From contig NZ_CP026378.1 in the NCBI RefSeq assembly GCF_002953215.1, forward strand, positions 4,012,540 to 4,076,539: a stretch of 64,000 nt of DNA, given 5' to 3'. Under the pieces are notes generated by a model. That model made no database searches and had not been told where the DNA came from. It saw nothing but the letters and a program-made list of their open reading frames with translations. The position numbers and the translations under genes are program-made. Positions 58,706 to 64,000 of this stretch are shown here, piece after piece. Position 1 is the stretch's first letter. The number at the start of each line of letters is the position of its first letter. The DNA is from Mixta calida (GTDB taxonomy: Bacteria > Pseudomonadota > Gammaproteobacteria > Enterobacterales > Enterobacteriaceae).

Positions 58706-59485
58706 ATGCTACAGATAGCGGACAAACAATTTTCTTCACGACTCTTTACCGGCACCGGAAAATTCGCCACCCCGGCGCTGATGCTGGAGGCGATTCGCGC
58801 ATCCGGTTCGCAGCTGGTCACCATGGCGATGAAGCGGCTTGATTTACGCGGCGGCAACGACAATATTCTGGCGCCGTTGCAGGCGTCAGGCGTACAGCTG
58901 TTGCCGAACACGTCCGGCGCCAGGACCGCCGAGGAGGCGATCTTCGCCTCGCGTCTGGCGCGCGAAGCGCTGGGCACCCACTGGCTGAAGCTGGAGATTC
59001 ACCCGGACGCGCGTTATTTGCTGCCGGACGCTATCGAGACCCTGAAGGCGGCGCAGCAGCTGGTGAAAGAAGGCTTTACCGTTCTGCCCTACTGCGGCGC
59101 CGATCCGGTATTGTGCAAGCGTCTGGAGGAGGCGGGCTGCGCTGCGGTAATGCCGCTCGGCGCACCGATTGGCAGCAATCAGGGACTGAAAACCCGCGAT
59201 CTGCTGGCGATTATTATTGAGCAGGCAAAGGTGCCGGTGGTAATCGACGCCGGTATCGGTGCGCCCAGCCACGCCAGCGAAGCGCTGGAAATGGGCGCGG
59301 ACGCGGTGCTGGTCAATACGGCGATAGCCGTTGCGCGCGATCCGGTAGAGATGGCGCGGGCATTCCGACTTGCGGTTGAGGCAGGACGCCTGGCATGGCG
59401 CAGCGGACTCGGTGCCAGCCAGATTCAGGCCGCGCCTTCCAGCCCGCTTACCGCCTTCCTTAGCCAGCCGGAGGAAACCAGATGA
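58706..59485 (+). CDS. thiG: thiazole synthase ThiG
   Basis: TIM-barrel enzyme (259 aa) that forms the thiazole ring from deoxyxylulose phosphate, ThiS thiocarboxylate and dehydroglycine. Blocks: [126 protein letters not shown]. It starts 1 nt after thiS and overlaps thiH by ATGA. It works with ThiH as a complex. Confidence 0.96.
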   Translation: MLQIADKQFSSRLFTGTGKFATPALMLEAIRASGSQLVTMAMKRLDLRGGNDNILAPLQASGVQLLPNTSGARTAEEAIFASRLAREALGTHWLKLEIHPDARYLLPDAIETLKAAQQLVKEGFTVLPYCGADPVLCKRLEEAGCAAVMPLGAPIGSNQGLKTRDLLAIIIEQAKVPVVIDAGIGAPSHASEALEMGADAVLVNTAIAVARDPVEMARAFRLAVEAGRLAWRSGLGASQIQAAPSSPLTAFLSQPEETR

Positions 59486-60609
59486 AAGATTTTACCGAGC
59501 GCTGGCGGCAGCTCGACTGGGAAGATATCCGCCTGCGCATCCACAGCAAAACCGCAGCGGACGTGCAGCAGGCGCTAAATAAGTCACGCCTGAATCGGGA
59601 AGACTTAATGGCGTTGCTCTCCCCCGCCGCCGCCGACTTTCTTGAACCGCTGGCGCAAAAGGCGCAGCGCCTGACGCGTCAGCGTTTCGGCAATACCGTC
59701 AGCTTCTATGTCCCGCTTTACCTTTCCAACCTGTGCGCCAACGACTGCACCTACTGCGGCTTCTCCATGAGCAACCGTATTAAGCGCAAGACGCTGAACG
59801 CAGAGGAGATCGAACGGGAGTGCCTGGCGATCCGCAAAATGGGATTCGATCATTTGCTTCTGGTCACCGGCGAGCATCAGACAAAGGTGGGCATCGATTA
59901 CTTCCACCAGCATATTCCGGCAATCCGTAAGCATTTCAGTTCGCTGATGATGGAGGTACAGCCCTTATCGGAAGCCGAGTATGTCGGGCTGAAACAGATC
60001 GGGTTGGATGGTGTGCTGGTTTATCAGGAGACCTATCATCCAAGGGTTTATCAGCAGCACCATCTGAAAGGCAATAAACAGGATTTCTTTTTTCGTCTGG
60101 AGACGCCGGATCGTCTCGGCCGCGCCGGGATCGACAAGATCGGCCTCGGCGCGCTGATCGGCCTGTCCGACAGCTGGCGCACCGACTGCTTTATGCTGGC
60201 GGAACATCTGCTGTGGCTACAGCAGATGTGGTGGCAAAGCCGCTATTCGATCTCTTTTCCACGGCTGCGTCCCTGCGCTGGCGGCATCGAACCGGCATCA
60301 CTGATGAGCGAAGCGCAGCTGGTACAGACAATTTGCGCCTTTCGCCTGTTTGCGCCTGAGGTGGAGCTTTCCCTGTCGACGCGCGAATCACCGAACTTCC
60401 GCGATCGGGTCGTGCCGCTGGCTATTAACAGCGTCAGCGCGTTTTCCAAAACGCAGCCGGGCGGCTATGCCGATCCGCAACCGGAGCTTGAACAATTTTC
60501 GCCAGACGACCATCGTACGCCGCAGGAAGTGGCCGCTGCGCTCACACAGGCAGGCTTGCAGCCGGTATGGAAAGACTGGGATAGCTGGCTGGGACGCGTC
60601 TCGCAGTAG
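59482..60609 (+). CDS. thiH: 2-iminoacetate synthase ThiH
   Basis: Radical-SAM tyrosine lyase (375 aa) that splits tyrosine into p-cresol and dehydroglycine for ThiG. The cluster motif [29 protein letters not shown] (CxxxCxxC) is intact. [41 protein letters not shown] and [12 protein letters not shown] are typical. Last gene of thiCEFSGH. TyrB, encoded at the other end of this window, makes the tyrosine it uses. Confidence 0.96.
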   Translation: MKDFTERWRQLDWEDIRLRIHSKTAADVQQALNKSRLNREDLMALLSPAAADFLEPLAQKAQRLTRQRFGNTVSFYVPLYLSNLCANDCTYCGFSMSNRIKRKTLNAEEIERECLAIRKMGFDHLLLVTGEHQTKVGIDYFHQHIPAIRKHFSSLMMEVQPLSEAEYVGLKQIGLDGVLVYQETYHPRVYQQHHLKGNKQDFFFRLETPDRLGRAGIDKIGLGALIGLSDSWRTDCFMLAEHLLWLQQMWWQSRYSISFPRLRPCAGGIEPASLMSEAQLVQTICAFRLFAPEVELSLSTRESPNFRDRVVPLAINSVSAFSKTQPGGYADPQPELEQFSPDDHRTPQEVAAALTQAGLQPVWKDWDSWLGRVSQ

Positions 60610-60731
60610 CCGGCAACGGACCGGCGCTAATGCCGTTTATACGGAAGCCGTCACGCAACCCGATAAAGGCGCGCTGTGTTTAATGCGCCGCCTGACATAC
60701 GCTGGCTTCGTCAGGCAATCCGCACCGATCG

Positions 60732-60764
60732 GGGCTGGCCCTGCATTGCGCCAGCCCTGCTTTT
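60732..60764 (+). terminator. candidate terminator of the thi operon
   Basis: GGGCTGGC / GCCAGCCC (60732–60739, 60750–60757) with a 10-nt loop, followed by TGCTTTTC. It lies in the 187-nt gap between the convergent thiH and DUF1176 genes. Confidence 0.6.
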
Positions 60765-60796
60765 CAGCCGCTGCTTACGCGCAGCGATAAATTACG

Positions 60797-61870
60797 TTAC
60801 CGGCCGATGGGACTATCTGTATAGCCTGGCGTCGCCCAGACCGAAGGCCAGTCACCCGGTTCGCCGCCATCGCAGCCTGGCTGGCTGTTATAGCTTATCA
60901 GGTGGAAAAGCTGGCCGTCGTAGCGCCAGGTAGCGCTTTCGCCGCAGTCTGCGATGCCTCGCCCGCGCGCCGCATGAAACAGCTGGCCGCTGTGCGGATC
61001 GTAGCTCGCCTCGGTAAACCAACTGATACTGTTGGGTTTGCCCTCGTCATCTTTTAGCGGCAACGGCAGGATCAGCTGCTCCGCCTTTGCCGGCGCCGCG
61101 CGCGGCGTGACAAACAGCACGCTGGAGGATTGGTAGGCGCCCATGCCGCAGTTAATCATTACCAGCGCATGCTGCGCATCCAGAGGCTGCGCCTCGCTGC
61201 GGGCGACGTCCTCATCGTCTGGCTCGCACTCTTCCTGTTTTAATACCTGCTGCTGGCTGGCGATAACATTTTTAACCAGCGTCTGGGCATTATTCAGCGG
61301 CACAACCGGCGGCACGGAAAGCGCAGGCGCGGCAGAGGGACGCGGCGGAACGCTGGCGGCAGGCGCTTCACCGGTTTTAAACAGCGCCGTTTGGTTATTC
61401 AGGCGCCCCTGTCGTTCATCAACAAACAGCAGGGCCGCATTCAACCCGTTCAATGAACCCGTTACGTCATCGCCGGGCGTTAAAGAAATAGTCATGGCGT
61501 TTTTCGCCGCCGCGATTAAGGCCTGGATATCGCTCAGGCTGTCGCTGTGCGCATTGGCGTAATCATTGTTTGCATCCGCGTTCGACAGCGCGATCGCATG
61601 GTCCCAGCGTTTACCGTCCAGCCAGATGCCTTCGGCTTTATCCGCATCGAAGCTCATAATATCCAGCGACGCCGTGCCATTCGGCCCCGCCTGATGACGA
61701 ATAACGATACGCATATTCTCATCGGCGTTGCGAATGTCGCAGTCGTTAAGGTTATTGCAGGTGACCTGCCATTCCCTGAACAGGCGCTGCACCGGCTCAT
61801 CAGCCCTCGCCGCGACGCTTTGAAAAAGCGTTATGCCCGCCACTAACAGGCTTATGGTGAAGAGATTCAT
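60797..61870 (-). CDS. DUF1176 family periplasmic protein
   Basis: A 357-aa protein with a signal peptide (MNLFTISLLVAGITLFQSVAARA, then DEPVQRLFREWQVTCNNLNDCDIRN). The cysteine pair in CNNLNDC near the mature N-terminus and the C-terminal RGRGIADCGESATWRYDGQLFHLISYNSQPGCDGG match the DUF1176 family, of unknown function. A Pro/Ala-rich linker lies at about residues 168–192. It lies between the thi operon and rpoC. A terminator for rpoC lies just upstream of it, so it has its own promoter or depends on read-through. Confidence 0.8.
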   Translation of the reverse strand: MNLFTISLLVAGITLFQSVAARADEPVQRLFREWQVTCNNLNDCDIRNADENMRIVIRHQAGPNGTASLDIMSFDADKAEGIWLDGKRWDHAIALSNADANNDYANAHSDSLSDIQALIAAAKNAMTISLTPGDDVTGSLNGLNAALLFVDERQGRLNNQTALFKTGEAPAASVPPRPSAAPALSVPPVVPLNNAQTLVKNVIASQQQVLKQEECEPDDEDVARSEAQPLDAQHALVMINCGMGAYQSSSVLFVTPRAAPAKAEQLILPLPLKDDEGKPNSISWFTEASYDPHSGQLFHAARGRGIADCGESATWRYDGQLFHLISYNSQPGCDGGEPGDWPSVWATPGYTDSPIGR

Positions 61871-61903
61871 GCCTGGCTTCCTTTACTGTGCTGAAAAGGG
61901 ATA

Positions 61904-61928
61904 TAAAAAAACCCTGCCGAAGCAGGGT
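61904..61928 (-). terminator. terminator of rpoBC
   Basis: ACCCTGC / GCAGGGT (61911–61917, 61922–61928, loop CGAA) with seven A residues at 61904–61910, giving the T tract on the minus strand, 25 nt after the rpoC stop. Confidence 0.88.
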
Positions 61929-61953
61929 TTATATTTTACAGCATGCCTGACGA

Positions 61954-64000
61954 TTACTCGTCGTCGCTGCCACCAAGGCCAGCGTTCAGGAGCTCGGCCA
62001 GGCTGGCCGTCGCTTCTTCCGCGCTCACCTGAGGCGCAACGGTCGGCTCGCCAGCCGCACGGCGACGCATACGATCCTGATGGTAAGCGTAACCGGTACC
62101 GGCCGGGATCAGACGACCCACGATAACGTTCTCTTTCAGGCCGCGCAGCTCGTCGCGCTTGCCTGCTACCGCTGCTTCGGTCAGGACACGGGTGGTCTCC
62201 TGGAACGATGCCGCAGAGATGAACGATTCGGTTGCCAGAGACGCTTTGGTGATGCCCAACAGGTCGCGAGCGTATGTGGCGCCCACTTTGCCGTTGATCT
62301 CCAGATCGCGGTTGGCAATCTTCACGCGTGAGTATTCTACCTGCTCGCCTTCCAGGAACTCGGAGCTGCCCGCGCTGGAGATGGTTGCTTTACGCAGCAT
62401 CTGACGCACGATAACTTCGATGTGCTTATCGTTAATCTTAACGCCCTGCAGACGGTATACGTCCTGCACTTCGTTAACGATGTAACGGGTCACAGCCTGA
62501 ACGCCACGCAGACGCAGAATGTCATGCGGAGATTCTGGTCCGTCGGAGATCACGTCACCACGTTCAACGCGTTCGCCTTCAAATACGTTGAGCTGACGCC
62601 ATTTCGGAATCATCTCTTCGTACGGCTCGCTGCCGTCGACCGGCGTGATCACCAGACGACGCTTGCCTTTGGTCTCTTTACCGAAGGAGACGATACCGCT
62701 AATTTCAGCCAGAATCGCAGGCTCTTTCGGACGACGCGCTTCGAACAGGTCGGCAACGCGCGGCAGACCACCGGTAATATCCTTGGTACCGCCAGATTCC
62801 TGAGGCACACGCGCCAGGGTGTCACCAGAGCTGATCTTCACGCCGTCTTCCAGCTGAACAATCGCTTTGCCCGGCAGGAAGTACTGAGCCGGCATGTCGG
62901 TGCCCGGGATCAGAACGTCGTCGCCGTTAGCGTCAACGATTTTCAGCGCCGGACGCAGGTCTTTACCACCAGCGGTACGCTCTGCGGTGTCCAGCACCAC
63001 GAGTGAAGACAGACCGGTCAGCTCGTCAGTTTGACGGGTAATGGTCTGGCCGTCGATCATGTCGGTGAAACGGATGAAACCGCTCACTTCGGTGATAACC
63101 GGCATGGTGTGCGGATCCCAGTTCGCTACTGTTTCACCAGCATTGACCTGCTCACCGTCACCTTTCGCCATGGTCGCGCCGTAAGGCACTTTATAGCTTT
63201 CTTTGGTGCGCCCGAATTCGTCGATCATTTTCAGTTCAACGTTACGGGAAGTGATCACCAGCTTGCCAGCGGAGTTGGTTACCGACTTGGCGTTCGTCAG
63301 CTTGATGGTACCTTTGTTCTTCACCTGAATGCTGGATTCAGCAGCCGCACGCGATGCCGCACCACCGATGTGGAACGTACGCATCGTCAGCTGTGTACCC
63401 GGCTCACCGATGGACTGCGCCGCGATAACGCCGATGGCCTCACCTTTGTTGATGATATGGCCACGCGCCAGGTCACGACCGTAGCAGTGCGCACAGACGC
63501 CGAAGTCAGTTTCACAGGCAACAACGGAACGCACTTTCACGCTGTCGACAGAGTTCTGCTCCAACACGTCACACCAGTGCTCATCGAGCAGGGTGTTGCG
63601 GGAAACCAGAATGTCCGCCGTACCCGGCTTCAGTACGTCTTCCGCCGTTACACGGCCCAGTACACGCTCACGCAGCGGCTCTTTAACGTCGCCACCTTCG
63701 ATAACCGGCGTCATGGTAATGCCTTCGAGGGTGCCGCAGTCATCTTCGGTCACCACCAAATCCTGCGCCACGTCAACCAGACGACGGGTCAGATAACCGG
63801 AGTTTGCCGTTTTCAGTGCGGTATCCGCCAGACCTTTACGCGCACCGTGCGTGGAGATGAAGTACTGGAGTACGTTCAGACCTTCACGGAAGTTCGCAGT
63901 GATCGGCGTTTCGATGATGGAGCCATCCGGCTTCGCCATCAGGCCACGCATACCCGCCAGCTGACGGATCTGAGCGGCAGAACCACGCGCACCGGAGTCG
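61954..64000 (-). CDS. rpoC: RNA polymerase beta' subunit, C-terminal part
   Basis: The 3' 682 codons of rpoC; the frame stays open past the right edge, so about half of the 1400-residue protein is visible. It begins [41 protein letters not shown] (bridge-helix/trigger-loop region). The second zinc site is seen in EDDCGTLEG with [19 protein letters not shown]. The C-terminal helical end [15 protein letters not shown] leads to a tail GLGGSDDE. The reading frame is intact. Confidence 0.98.
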   Translation of the reverse strand, partial: DSGARGSAAQIRQLAGMRGLMAKPDGSIIETPITANFREGLNVLQYFISTHGARKGLADTALKTANSGYLTRRLVDVAQDLVVTEDDCGTLEGITMTPVIEGGDVKEPLRERVLGRVTAEDVLKPGTADILVSRNTLLDEHWCDVLEQNSVDSVKVRSVVACETDFGVCAHCYGRDLARGHIINKGEAIGVIAAQSIGEPGTQLTMRTFHIGGAASRAAAESSIQVKNKGTIKLTNAKSVTNSAGKLVITSRNVELKMIDEFGRTKESYKVPYGATMAKGDGEQVNAGETVANWDPHTMPVITEVSGFIRFTDMIDGQTITRQTDELTGLSSLVVLDTAERTAGGKDLRPALKIVDANGDDVLIPGTDMPAQYFLPGKAIVQLEDGVKISSGDTLARVPQESGGTKDITGGLPRVADLFEARRPKEPAILAEISGIVSFGKETKGKRRLVITPVDGSEPYEEMIPKWRQLNVFEGERVERGDVISDGPESPHDILRLRGVQAVTRYIVNEVQDVYRLQGVKINDKHIEVIVRQMLRKATISSAGSSEFLEGEQVEYSRVKIANRDLEINGKVGATYARDLLGITKASLATESFISAASFQETTRVLTEAAVAGKRDELRGLKENVIVGRLIPAGTGYAYHQDRMRRRAAGEPTVAPQVSAEEATASLAELLNAGLGGSDDE

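Noticed and set aside
60676-60933. 85-codon open frame after thiH on the plus strand
   Set aside because: Overlaps the candidate thi terminator and the end of the DUF1176 gene; no supporting features.

Overview
This 64 kb window is a chromosomal segment of an enteric gammaproteobacterium (order Enterobacterales). Almost every protein matches its Escherichia coli counterpart along its length. Gene order follows the E. coli tyrB–dnaB … lexA … mal … pgi–lysC … metH–metA … rrn … purHD … hupA … thi … rpoC block, read in the opposite direction. The losses and insertions relative to E. coli (no alr beside tyrB, no aceBAK–iclR between metA and metH, added aqpZ, panS and a CPA1 antiporter) suggest an Erwiniaceae member such as Pantoea, Mixta or Erwinia. 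That genus-level guess is inference only.

Layout. 1–6852: yjbQ (partial), tyrB, a YitT-type membrane protein with an Lrp/AsnC regulator where alr would be expected, dnaB, qor and dusA. 6853–10111: a variable slot between dusA and zur with a putative Tlde1-like L,D-transpeptidase toxin gene, an overlapping small two-helix membrane protein (candidate immunity) and a TraF_2-type outer-membrane protein. 10112–17862: zur, yjbJ, dinF–lexA, dgkA, plsB, ubiA–ubiC. 18015–25637: the divergent maltose regulon, malK–lamB–malM and malE–malF–malG, around a control region with MalT-box-like motifs. 25638–33888: psiE, pgi, a cation:proton antiporter, lysC behind a lysine riboswitch, aqpZ and panS. 33922–40614: yjbB, metH, metA.

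41046–46262 is a complete rRNA operon on the minus strand (16S – tRNA-Glu(UUC) – 23S – 5S) with two promoters and antitermination boxA elements. It is followed by purHD behind a PurR operator, a lipoprotein gene, hupA, yjaG, nfi, hemE and nudC, then divergent rsd. The thiamine operon thiCEFSGH follows a TPP riboswitch. A DUF1176 gene and the 3' part of rpoC close the window.

Functional themes: thiamine, methionine, lysine, purine, haem, ubiquinone and phospholipid synthesis; maltodextrin uptake; SOS and zinc regulation; transcription and translation machinery. Regulatory sites readable from the sequence include two LexA boxes, a Zur-box match, three tandem MetJ boxes, a PurR box, a CRP site, two riboswitches and many intrinsic terminators. 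The least ordinary parts are the toxin/immunity-like pair in the dusA–zur slot and the Lrp/YitT module with a cluster of TGCAC/GTGCA inverted repeats. I saw no CRISPR array, insertion sequence, integrase or prophage.
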